A stretch of 11,136 nucleotides of DNA, taken from the NCBI GenBank assembly GCA_027604505.1, contig JADIIX010000363.1, positions 1-11,136 of the forward strand, given 5' to 3'. Both the position numbers and the translations under genes were made by a program. Below are positions 1 to 8,952 of this stretch, piece after piece (the first letter of the stretch is position 1; each line of letters opens with the position of its first letter). The DNA comes from Gonapodya sp. JEL0774 (Eukaryota > Monoblepharomycota > Monoblepharidomycetes > Monoblepharidales > Gonapodyaceae). The notes beneath the pieces are model-generated. The model did not search any database and had not been told where the DNA came from. It saw nothing but the letters and a program-made list of their open reading frames with translations.

Positions 1-734
1 CCAGAACAACCAGTGTTCACTGGTTGGTCATGAACTATGTACAACCAAATTTAAAAAGCAAAACTCCTTCCTGACTGCAGTGTAGACTAGAGCTTGCGCG
101 TTGGGTGTGACTGTGTACCGTTGCGGAATTGAAGGCGAGCCTGCATGAAATCTTGCACGAATGCGTATTCCTAGCGGACTCCCGGGATTTTCTGAATGCA
201 ACTAGTTTGGCTCTCATGCGTTGGATTCATTTCATAATGTGTTGTGTCGAGCGCAAAATGTACAAACCAGCAACTACATAGCACACCACGACCAATCGTA
301 AGTACAGTTGAACAATCCCAGCGGTTCCCGTCAAAGAGTGCAGTCAGTGCATTGACAATCCCATAACTTTGAACAGCAGTATTTTGACCTTTGGAGGAAC
401 CGGTGGGAGCTCCTATTCGTATCAGCAAGCGTTTAGGCTCAGGACCACGATATTCTGAATTAGCCCTAATACAGAAAATTCTCATCATATGCTCTGATTG
501 CTTATCGTGAGTCAAGTTGGGTTGGGGGGTGACGAGATCAAGTTCGCGGCAAGCCCAGGGATCCCTCACTGCGGCGGACACCTGGCTAACAAAGCATCCA
601 AGGAACCGCCAATTTCGGAGACGGCTTTCAGCTGGTCTGGCGAAACTTCGATAAACTGCGGAATCGTATTATCTTCCCTCTGTGACCCCCTTCCTCTCCG
701 AGTTCCTTGATTCAACTTCAACCGACAAGTCGAG
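1..734 (+). promoter_or_regulatory. Upstream region of the flavocytochrome b gene
   Basis: No gene can be assigned with confidence here. The last 70 bases before the start codon contain a pyrimidine-rich tract (about 670-705), a common feature of fungal core promoters. An in-frame TGA at 708-710 closes the frame just upstream, so the ATG at 735 is the first possible start in that frame. A CCAAT box lies at 609-613, and GATAA cores at 650-654 (plus) and 502-506 (minus strand). Fungal iron genes are often controlled by GATA-type repressors and CCAAT-binding complexes, so these are suggestive for a reductase gene, but motifs this short also occur by chance. A minus-strand open frame through this region is described under findings. 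Confidence 0.45.
7..26. repeat. Short perfect inverted repeat
   Basis: Nine-base arms (7-15 and 18-26) are exact reverse complements separated by TT. It could form a small hairpin or be a site for a dimeric DNA-binding protein. It sits at the window edge, so its context cannot be judged, and no target-site duplication or transposon end could be recognised. Confidence 0.5.
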
Positions 735-3168
735 ATGGGGTCACAAATCACTGCTGCGTTCTACATGCTGGTCGTTACACAGCCAATAATGTTCAAGGCT
801 GTTGGGAAGCTCTACAGAACGCTGTATACATGGAACGAACGCAAAAAATGGGATAAAAATCCGGATGGCAATCACATTTACAACCCGAACCGACCAAGGA
901 AAGGAGGGGACCGGTGAGTGTATGCCACTAGTAGTGGAACATCTGAATAGTGAATGATGGCTAGAACGTGTGCACTCTCCCCGGTGTCGATCAAATTCCG
1001 TGGTTGCGGTTGCAACGGTACTTTGTCCTTAGCCACTCCGCATTCGATGTTATGTGGCACAAAGCCCTCAACTACCAGTACACGCCCGTTAAGTACATCA
1101 ATAATATGGTGAGTGAGGAGTCACCGAGGGTGCTGTGCAGCAGTTCTACCGTTTCAGAGTACCGAGTACCCAAACCTTCTGACCTTGTGCTCGCCCTCTC
1201 CTGCAGGGTCTCGGAGAGCTATTGACCCTAATCGCCCTCACGCTTGTTAACATTGTTTTTATGGTTATACCGATACCCTTCAGTCCCGCGGATTTGGCTA
1301 CGTTTGACCTGTACGTCCCATGCAGAACCTAGTGCGCGCCCTCAAACACCTCCTAACCGCGCACGCAAATGCTTTCCTAGTTTCGGCCAAATCACTGAAG
1401 TTTCTACTCGAGCCGCCTGGATCGGTACCGCGAACGCCTTTTTCATCGCCCTCACTGCAACTCGAAACTCGATGCTGGAGCTCATCACAGGAATATCGTT
1501 TGAGCGCATGATCATGTACCATCGGTGGCTTGGAAGACTTGTGAGTTTAGAACATAATGCATACCGTCACTCGAATGCTTGCTGAATCCTGCAGCACGTC
1601 ATTTTGTCTCGAACAGCTTTTCTTCCAGTTCTCCATACACGCGGTGCTTGAATTCAAACTTTATGACACAAAGCCTTTCACGTTCTACGGCTTCAGTCAA
1701 TGGGCAGCCATCTTTGTGAGTCTTCCCTTTCTACCGCTTTTTTACCAGACTGTTCGGTTCGGGAACTCCGTTGGTTGTCTCGCAACACAGAACCTCGCCA
1801 ATCCCAATAACATCTACGCAGTCATTGCCTATTTCTTCCTTGTATTCATGATCGCATTCTCGCACTCCAGTAAGTTTTCACAGTGGAGCAAATGCCATTC
1901 ATTTTGTTTTGTTGAACCGGTTCTGGCCTCCTCACGAACAACAGTCTTCCGCCGTCGATTCTTCAACACATTTTACTTCATTCACTTCAGTTTCGTATTT
2001 TTCTTCACGTTCGCATCGCTCCACAGCCCATACTTCGCCAAATGGGTTGCAGCGGGTCTCGTCATGTGTCAGTCTAGATTTTTCGGCCAGAAGCCGTTAC
2101 GTCACTAACTGTACTTTGCACCCTTTGCAGACGGCGTTGACCGGATCATCCGCAACTACCGTTCCCGCTCTATGTGTGATACACTGGCTGTCCAGTCCTT
2201 CCCCGACTCGGACATCATTAAGCTGGTCCTGCAACCCGTTCGGTTCAACTACCAACCTGGCCAGTACCTTTTCCTAAATGTCCCTCAACTCCACATGGGG
2301 AAGCTTATGTGGAACCCCTTCAGTATCAGCTCGGCGCCCGACATCACAGGCCGGGACAAGCGCATCACGATGCACATCAAAGATAACGGAGACTTCACAA
2401 AGTCGCTCGTGACTCTGGTGAAGGAAAGGGAAGCAGAGGTGAAGAAGTTTGGTCAGATTGGAGCGGACGCCCCACGGTTGACGGTCTTCGTGGACGGCGG
2501 GTACGGATACCCAGGCGAACGTTTCGAGGATTTGGACGTGGTCGTCATGGTTGCGTGAGTGCTATAAATAGTACACCTCTGATTGTTGTTGTTGTAACGT
2601 GGGTTCACCTTCTCATCCCAGTGGTGGTATCGGTGTCACGCCGATGATTGCGTTCACTTCTGCCTTGGTGCAACGCCTCGAGCTCGGTCTTCCTACTGCC
2701 ACCCGAGACATTTACTTTTGGTGGTTTGTCCCCAGCCTGGGCGTTTATCGTTCCCTCGCTCCCGAGATCCTCGACCTTCGCAAGCGAGTGCAACGGATTT
2801 CAAAGGGCGGTGAAATCAATCTCGACATTCGAATATACGTCACGCGGTCATCTGACAAGGCGAAAAAGGAGTTGGATCTATACACCGCGGCGGAGAAGGG
2901 GATGATCACAATGGGTAGAGGGGACGTGGACAAACTCATGTTGGAGGTGAAGAACAAGCACATCACATCGGACGTGTGAGTTTCGATCACCCAGATAAGC
3001 ACTACACCGTGAAGTGTCTGCTGATCACCATCGGTTTGGTCTCTCACGTTCAGTGCCGTCGGCGTGTGCGGAGCCAAACCCATGGTCCGCGGAGTGCGCA
3101 ACGCGTGCACAAATTGCTCCGATACTCGCTCGCTTTTCCACGTGCACTGGGAAACATTTGCATTCTGA
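735..3168 (+). CDS. Ferric reductase / NADPH oxidase-like flavocytochrome b
   Basis: Multi-exon membrane oxidoreductase that should pass electrons from NADPH through FAD and two hemes to an acceptor across the membrane (ferric or cupric ions, or oxygen). Exons: 735-913, 1033-1108, 1207-1310, 1381-1540, 1617-1869, 1945-2067, 2131-2554, 2622-2975, 3054-3168, giving 595 residues. Hydrophobic helices lie near 87-106 and 131-146 and on to about 290. Heme ligands are H167 in YHRWLGR and H181 (H-x13-H), then H271 and H284 (H-x12-H), the usual spacing of the family. The FAD domain has GQYLFLN (about 342-348) and NPFSISSAP (360-368). The NADPH site has GGIGVTP (441-447) and a VCG motif near 562-564. 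The protein ends in Phe, as NADPH oxidases do. There are no EF-hands. The exon 1 to exon 2 join is unsure: the 1033 acceptor (TTTGTCCTTAG) keeps frame, whereas the nearer AG at 963-964 does not. Iron reductase versus superoxide-making oxidase cannot be decided from sequence. Confidence 0.88.
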
Positions 3169-3376
3169 GGACTGGATGGAGTTTCGCCTCTGCCATTATT
3201 GCAGGAACCCGCGTTTTGCATCGTCTTCAATAGCGGGAGTGAGGTTCAAGCTGGACTTGACTGCCCGACAAATGGCATCTGCTCAATGTATTTACATATT
3301 CATTGTCTGCGTCGGTTAGAATGTAATCAAAATATGCAATCACAGTACCCCACAAAGGCAATCTGGTAGCTGACAA
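3169..3376. other. Tail-to-tail intergenic gap
   Basis: About 208 bases between the stop of the plus-strand oxidase gene and the stop of the minus-strand WD40 gene. It must hold both 3' untranslated ends. The stretch around 3317-3343 is A/T-rich, as expected for polyadenylation, but I see no canonical AATAAA and no gene. Confidence 0.6.
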
Positions 3377-6300
3377 TCATTCTTCGGTCGAACTTTCCAT
3401 TGTCTCTTCCTCTGATGGGAGTCGACGGTGCTTCTTTCGACCAGTCACACGGCGGCGGAACTCCACTGGGGCGGTGGAGTCACGTTCGTTTGCAGCACGA
3501 TGTTGATCCGACAATGCCTGGTTCACCTCCGACGGGATGGACTCTTCTAGCAGACTAAAGCATCGAACCAGCTCCAGTGCATCCAAAGAAAGGAGTCGTG
3601 TGCGCTGAGCTATCATAAACGTACCTGTCTTCTCGAACACGTTTCCTCAGACTGGCTAATCGTTCCACTCGGACGCCTGAATGCTGACCTGATGGTGCAC
3701 AATCGGGACTGGGCTCCACATGGTGTCTTTCGTCATCGCTTTCGACTACATATTCAGCACTGAGCATCGGACTTTGGGTGCCGAGAAGGTTACTCTCGGA
3801 CAAGTTTCGGCTTTGAGCGGCCGGCATCCAGTCGCGGTCTTGTATGGTGCGCTCACGCGGAGCAATATACTCCTCATCATCATCCACAATCGTTTGACTT
3901 GTTTGTAATCCAGATGGGACGTCGTCCTCGGTGCTGCCCTCTGAAGTGGTTTCCGACTCGCTCGATTCTTCACTCTCGTTGTCTTCTGATCCCGTACTCC
4001 CGTCATGGCGAGATCCAAACATCGAGCGGGATTCTCGTTGAATCTAATCGAAAGAAAACCAAGTCGATGTACCCATTTCCAGAGGGCGAGATTGACATGT
4101 GGGACAATCGGTACTCTTGAATAAGGTAAGTTGTCCTACGGGACCACCAATCTTACTGATGCAAGAGTCTGTCACTCACCAAATAGTCAAAAAAGAGCAG
4201 AGTTGTCTCGTTTTCATGGGCTATATCGACCTCTCTCACATCGCCCTGTGCTCCTTCCTCGTCCTCCGAATCGTCACCCAGCATACGGGCAAGGACATTG
4301 AGGGGTATAGGGCCTCTACCCAATGTTCTCCGAGCACTCCTCAACGCCTCAGTGGAATGACCATCTTCGTTATCGGTGTCAGCGCGAGTGATCCCATCTG
4401 ATAATTCCGCCTCACAACCACTTTCCACTTTCACCACTGAGTGAACCCGGATGAACTTTTCCACTCCGGATGTGATCACCCATGGCATAGTAGGATGCCA
4501 AATCGATGAGTTAACGATCGATCTATGCTGTGGGAGAACCCAGAGAGCTCGACTGATTGTGTGAGGGCGGGTGTACGTTGTGGGCAAACCGTTGCGACCA
4601 CTGCTACAAAAATATATCTCGGTGGGATCTTCCTGTTCTAGCATGGTTCTTGTGTTTTGTCGCATGTGTGATACGGTGGGTATCTGCCAGACGTAACCTC
4701 GAAAGTCGTCGCTTCCACAGGTGAAGTATTCTTGTCCGTCTTGCGATTGGCCAGGGGTTCGCCGTGGTTCTGCAGGAAAGACCAGGTCCGAGCATTCGTA
4801 TCCAAACGATCCAAAGCTGGGTGACTTGACCGTGGTGCAGTTTCGGAATCCTGGTTGAGGAGCCACGTCGTGGCCCTCTTGCCCAGCTTCGTTCATTCCA
4901 GCCGTCGATAATCCTCCTCCATTATCCGTAAGGACGCAAACTGGTTCGCTTCCACCGATCGCATACAGTACGGGATAATAACGCTGCAAAACTGCTCCGA
5001 GCACTGTCCCCGAACTGTTCCATACGACGGACGAGCAGTCCGCATGAATGGAGTGACGGTTACCGCGAGCGAGATGCGTGTTGTACACTTGTACGATGCC
5101 ACCATCGGTGGACTGAGAAATATGTGCATTCGACGGCACCGGCTTCCAGTTTGGCGCCCCTCCAGGTGCATCGAAATCAACCCGCAGAGGTCGGTCTCCA
5201 TTCCCAGTGACGTGGGAAAACGCCATTCTTGCATCTCGAAGCACCACATCATTTCTATTACCAGCGGATGCAAAGAAATGTTCGACCGCGGGATTCCAAG
5301 CCACACAGTTCTGTTCGTTGTCGCATTCGATGAATCCAACAGACCGCTCCCCTACCCCTTTCGCACTCGCAGCAGTACTACCAGAAGGCACCCGAACATC
5401 CCAGAGGCGAATAAAACCATCTTGACCACAAGAGAGCAGTAGACTACTATTGAATGGGTGTAGCGAGATTTTGAGAACTGCCGCGGCGTGGGCATTTGTG
5501 GTGCGTGTGGGGTCGGCGCCAGTGGGGAGGAATTTGCCCGGGACTCGATGGGTGTTGGAGTGTTCGATATCGTAGGATAAGATAAGGCCGTCATTCGCTC
5601 CAGTGTATAAGTAGCGATTGTCGGAAGAGAAGGCGATCGAGAAAATGTTAGCTTGATGGCCGACAAAGGATTTGGTCGGTAAAATAGGCATACTAGGGAA
5701 CTCCAGGCTTGGAGAGAAAGGAGAGTAGAGCTCCCAGATGAGTGTTCGTTTATCTAGATGTAAAGCAATGAGAAGTCCGTTCGAATTACAAATGACATCC
5801 AACATCGATAACAACGCAGAGCACCCCTACCATCCCCTCCGGAAGCAAGCCATCGCCCTCCATCATTCTTGCTGAGGCTGTTGACGGGCAGTGAGAACAC
5901 GGCCGGTCACGGTAAGCCAACATATCATATATGTAAATGCCTCAACAAAATCAATGCTTACGCCAGTGAATTCACGCAGCTCGTGTGGCCCTTGATGACG
6001 CTGGTCAGGATTGGTTTCGACAAATGATTATCACGGTGAAAATCCGAAACGTACGATCTACTGCGAAAGTTGTGACTCACGTTGACCACTGAAAAACGTT
6101 GGGGTTTCTAGAGCTTCCACTTTCCGCTTCAAGCATGTTGCTGCCCTTTTGTCGTGTGTTCCACCGTTCATCTCTTGCAAGAACGAACGCCGTGGATTGC
6201 GCGAGAGATCGTCGTGTCAGGAGATTCCCAATTTTTGTAGGAAGGAACCTCGGGGGGAAAACTCCTCTTGCAAAAAGTAGTGATTGGGGATGTCGGTTTA

Positions 6301-6418
6301 GTTCCCGGCGTGTCCGATTGGGTTCAGAATTTTGCATTGTCATCAGCATGAATGCATTGCGATGTGATTCCAACTTGTCCTGCGGGGTGTTGATGAGTTT
6401 GACCAGATTCATCCCCAC
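3377..6418 (-). CDS. DCAF5-like WD40 protein, candidate CUL4-DDB1 substrate receptor
   Basis: Exons in order of translation: 6418-6081, 6000-5962, 5877-5831, 5753-4180, 4043-3625, 3554-3377, giving 864 residues. All five introns (80, 84, 77, 136, 70 nt) have GT-AG ends and matching phases. The long open frame running up to 5814 starts inside intron 3; splicing instead restores GHTSCVNSLA, then GGRWLASGGDD and KRTLIWELYS, the classic first WD40 blades of DCAF5. Later blades include GHQANIFSIAFS, DGFIRLWDVR, the block ending SGSDD-like CGSDDFRGYVWQIP, and HRSIVNSSIWHP followed by SGVEKFIR. WDVR near residues 259-262 matches the WDXR motif that docks on DDB1. After the propeller come FFDYL and a Ser/Glu/Asp-rich tail (about 670-810), then a basic stretch (RRRVTGRKKHRR). 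Family role: adaptor bringing targets to the CUL4 ubiquitin ligase, probably nuclear. DCAF8/WDTC1-type relatives are an alternative. The start at 6418 is the most upstream ATG in frame but not proven. Confidence 0.87.
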
Positions 6419-6794
6419 ATAACTCGAAAACCAACAGCTCTGACGATGTTCCGACAGGCAAAAGCGTGAGATTTTTGGTCCTCGTTAGTTTACTTAGTGT
6501 CACAATGTTTTCCGTGTGCGCTGCCGAATCCGCAGTCTTCACTGCGCAGTTCCCGATAAACTTCTGTTCCAAACCAGTTTAGATTCTATGTTACATCGTA
6601 TTCGTGTCTGTACTTGGATGAACCGTCAAGTAACTTACTTGGTCTCAGGTTTAAGAAATGGCCCGTGCGGCTTGAAAGGACCGAAGCTTATTTGCCTCGC
6701 TTCCCAAAGGTCTCCGCCTTAAGCTTCAGTGAATCAAATCTCGGATCCGAGACCGTCTCACTGAAACAGTTGCGAATTGCTTGTTTTTCGTGCA
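6419..6794. promoter_or_regulatory. Shared head-to-head promoter
   Basis: This 376-base gap separates two divergently transcribed genes, the WD40 gene (minus) and the acidic protein gene (plus), so both core promoters and both 5' leaders must fit here. Short open frames cross it on both strands, but none resembles a protein family and none is supported by splice signals. The notable structure is the nested palindrome near 6725-6765. Confidence 0.6.
6725..6765. repeat. Nested palindrome upstream of the acidic protein gene
   Basis: A perfect 14-base palindrome (6739-6752, centred on GGATCC) lies almost exactly between two 8-base arms (TTCAGTGA at 6725-6732 and TCACTGAA at 6758-6765) that are reverse complements. 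The core contains CGG-AT-CCG, an inverted CGG pair of the kind bound by fungal Zn2Cys6 dimers, though a two-base spacing is only one of many known. It ends 29 bases before the start codon at 6795, so if it is transcribed it could also fold in the mRNA leader. The repeat is seen directly; any function is inference. Confidence 0.6.
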
Positions 6795-8342
6795 ATGGCT
6801 GCACTCGAGCGATCCACGGCTTCAAATCGAAATGGGTCAGGGATTGCGAAGGCCATCCATGCGAGCGCATCGGTGAAAAGTCGACGTGCGGAATCCGGTA
6901 GTGCACTCGCTGATGACGATACTGGGGCAACCGACGAGCTGGTGAGACAGCAGCGCTTTGTTACTCGCGCTCAACAGTCGCCGACAGAAAACTGAACCAT
7001 CGGTTTTCCTGTGGAGGCAGACCCTTCTCAATGGTCATGATTCCAACACCGAGTCGTCAAATGGAACCTTCGTCTCGGGAGACCAGGAGGAAGCTGCTTC
7101 GGACTCAGAAGGGGCATCAAATGTGACGCCTGTGGATAAAGGCAAACGGCGAATGACACTGGAGGAAGAGACTGAGTGGGCGCTTGAACTTGTGAAACTC
7201 GAAAAAGCTCGAGAGCTGGTGAGACGTGCGTTGGTGGAGAATGGAGCTGTTTCCTTTCTTTGCTTTGTCTCTTGATGTTGAATGACGAGAAACCGTGTTT
7301 CCACTTCGATTTCACCAGAGGGTCGAAATTGGCCACGGGCATCTCCATCACCACCACTTGAGCTCGGACGAATCGATAGCTCTCGCAAAGCGAAGTTAGG
7401 TGCCAAGGTGAAAGATTTGGATTTGGACCGAAAATTGCAGACAGGAGCTCTCAAGAAAATGACCAAAGGATTTAAAACCTTGGAGGAGTGGTACACTTTT
7501 GCGAAGGAGCTTGCTTTTGATGATTCTGGATCAGAAGTTGACGCTGATGGGGAAGATGACGACACGGACTATGAAATTACAGACGAGGACGAAAACGCAA
7601 TGGAGATAGAGAGCGTTAGTTCCGATCATCACTTCGAAGGAGAGTCAGACTCGGACCGAGCATCGCTTGACGTATTGACTCCTTCCAGAAAGCGTCGACG
7701 TTCGGAGCGAGAAGTTTCTGCGACAGATAGACAGTCCCATCGTCCATCTGTGAATGCAGAGTTGAGTGCGGAGATAGTTGTGTCGTCAGATGAGGACAAT
7801 ACTGAGAGCTCGAAGCGTGTGCGGAAGAGTCCAAGAGCTCACAATGGTGCCGAGAGTCGTGGAAGGCTCGGATCGTTGCCGGATGCAGACGAGGATGTGG
7901 ACGAGTTAGCGTCAGACGCAGGAATAGAAGAGGAGACGGAGGGCGATGTCCACAGAGATGATGAAGATGAACTGGACAGTGAAATAACTGAAGAAGGATC
8001 TGACACTGAAACCGAATCTGAGAGGAGCTTAGGTGGGGAGGATAATGGGGACGAAGATGAAGATCTAGGTGATTCTACGGATCTATATCGCTTGCGTCTG
8101 GGGTGTGATCTTCTCAATAAGCACCTCCCTTTCCTCTCTTGTTGCACGTTGCTCGCCCTCATGTAACAGAGGACGATCTCAACTTCCTGCTGAATGAATC
8201 CAGTGACGTGGCTCCGCCTGCATCCCGAGGACGCACGAGGGGAGTGCAAGTGGATTGGGAGCAAGCGGAACGGGAATTGCGAGTGGAAGAGGACGAGGGA
8301 AGGCTTGATATTCGGCCAAGTGCTGGGAAGTTTAAGCGGTGA
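6795..8342 (+). CDS. Unrecognised acidic, probably nuclear protein
   Basis: Four-exon model: 6795-6941, 7021-7218, 7321-8068, 8170-8342, giving 421 residues. I do not recognise the family. Exon 2 ends in a charged, probably helical stretch (MTLEEETEWALELVKLEKAREL). Exon 3 starts with a basic segment around LGAKVKDLDLDRKL and GFKTLEEWYTFAKEL, then becomes strongly Asp/Glu/Ser-rich for about 180 residues, interrupted by a likely nuclear localisation signal (SRKRRRSERE) and KRVRKSPR. The last exon encodes DDLNFLLNESSD, then VQVDWEQAERELRVEEDE and a basic end (GKFKR). Acidic runs with basic signals suit a chromatin or nuclear factor, but no catalytic motif is visible. Unsure points: intron 2 may instead use GTGCGT with acceptor CAG at 7318; intron 3 uses a weak donor, GTGATT at 8069, with GTCTGG near 8095 as an alternative; and splicing of 8339-8385 would extend the C-terminus. 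The start has ATGG context and no better upstream ATG in frame. Confidence 0.72.
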
Positions 8343-8952
8343 AGATGTCGAGAAGGAGTGTTGGAGTGAGGTGCTGCTGTAGCAGGGTATGCGCACTACA
8401 GGATCTCGACGAAACGTCTGACGTAATGGAAGCTGGCGAGTTGACTTCAATTGGTCCGGTCAATAATTTATGTCAAAAGGCAGTCACCAGAGTTGTGAAC
8501 TCTCACGGTAGTGCGATCGACTTCGTCTTTGTAACAATTCAGGAGCATACGCGCAGCAATTCTATTGACCTGAGTTGCCTTAAACCAAAAATACAGATAG
8601 AAATAACCTTGGAAGGAAATCGTCGAACGACGCTTCACCTAACCTTGAGAGGAGATACTAAGACACCGAGAGTCACAGTTTGATGATAATACGTGCGCAC
8701 TAAAAGCCTTCTCATCTGCAGGCTGCAATAATATGTAATGTGGCGAATAAATAAACCCAAACAGTCGTATGCATATGAGGTCTGTATTAGATTGTCCTTC
8801 ACGTTAAATACTCTTTTACTCATACACAGAAGCGGCAATTGTATGTGCAAGGCAATCGTTCCTGTGAGACGGTTGTCTCCAATTTTTCAGATACTAGTAC
8901 CACTCCAACCGACGTGAGTGAGCTTGACGGCCTACAGTAATTTATCATTCCC
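8343..8952. other. 3' region between convergent genes, with possible extra exon
   Basis: About 600 bases between the favoured stop of the acidic protein gene and the stop of the permease gene. The first part (8386-8683) stays open on the plus strand and could be a final exon if 8339-8385 (GTGAAG to GTAGCAG, 47 nt) is an intron. The encoded stretch matches nothing I know and lacks the acidic character of the preceding exons, so untranslated sequence is also likely. From 8690 on the sequence is A/T-rich and has no convincing gene. Confidence 0.5.
8746..8755 (+). terminator. Overlapping AATAAA polyadenylation-like signals
   Basis: The run AATAAATAAA contains two overlapping AATAAA hexamers about 400 bases after the favoured stop of the acidic protein gene, or about 63 bases after the alternative stop at 8681-8683. 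Fungal polyadenylation depends only loosely on this hexamer, so this is a plausible 3' end, not a proven one. The short distance from the alternative stop slightly favours the longer gene model. Confidence 0.4.

Noticed and set aside
2562-2570. TATAAATA-like box
   Set aside because: It lies inside intron 7 of the flavocytochrome gene, with no gene starting nearby.
5754-5814. ATG at 5814 as start of the WD40 protein
   Set aside because: The 21 codons before KRTLIW do not fit the family, whereas splicing at 5753/5831 restores a canonical WD40 blade in frame.
6061-6080. 20-nt GT-AG segment at the end of the first WD40 exon
   Set aside because: It is far too short for a spliceosomal intron; the acceptor at 6001 gives an 80-nt intron with matching phase.
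6419-6794. Open frames in the divergent gap (for example 6614-6901)
   Set aside because: They resemble no family, overlap each other on both strands and cross the palindrome; chance open frames are more likely.
7035-7565. 176-codon minus-strand open frame
   Set aside because: It is also antisense to the acidic protein gene and crosses its intron 2; Ser-rich composition is explained by the opposite strand.
7839-8450. 203-codon minus-strand open frame rich in Ser/Pro
   Set aside because: It is antisense to the acidic exons; GAG/GAT-rich codons read backwards give Ser/Leu-rich runs. There are no splice support or family motifs.
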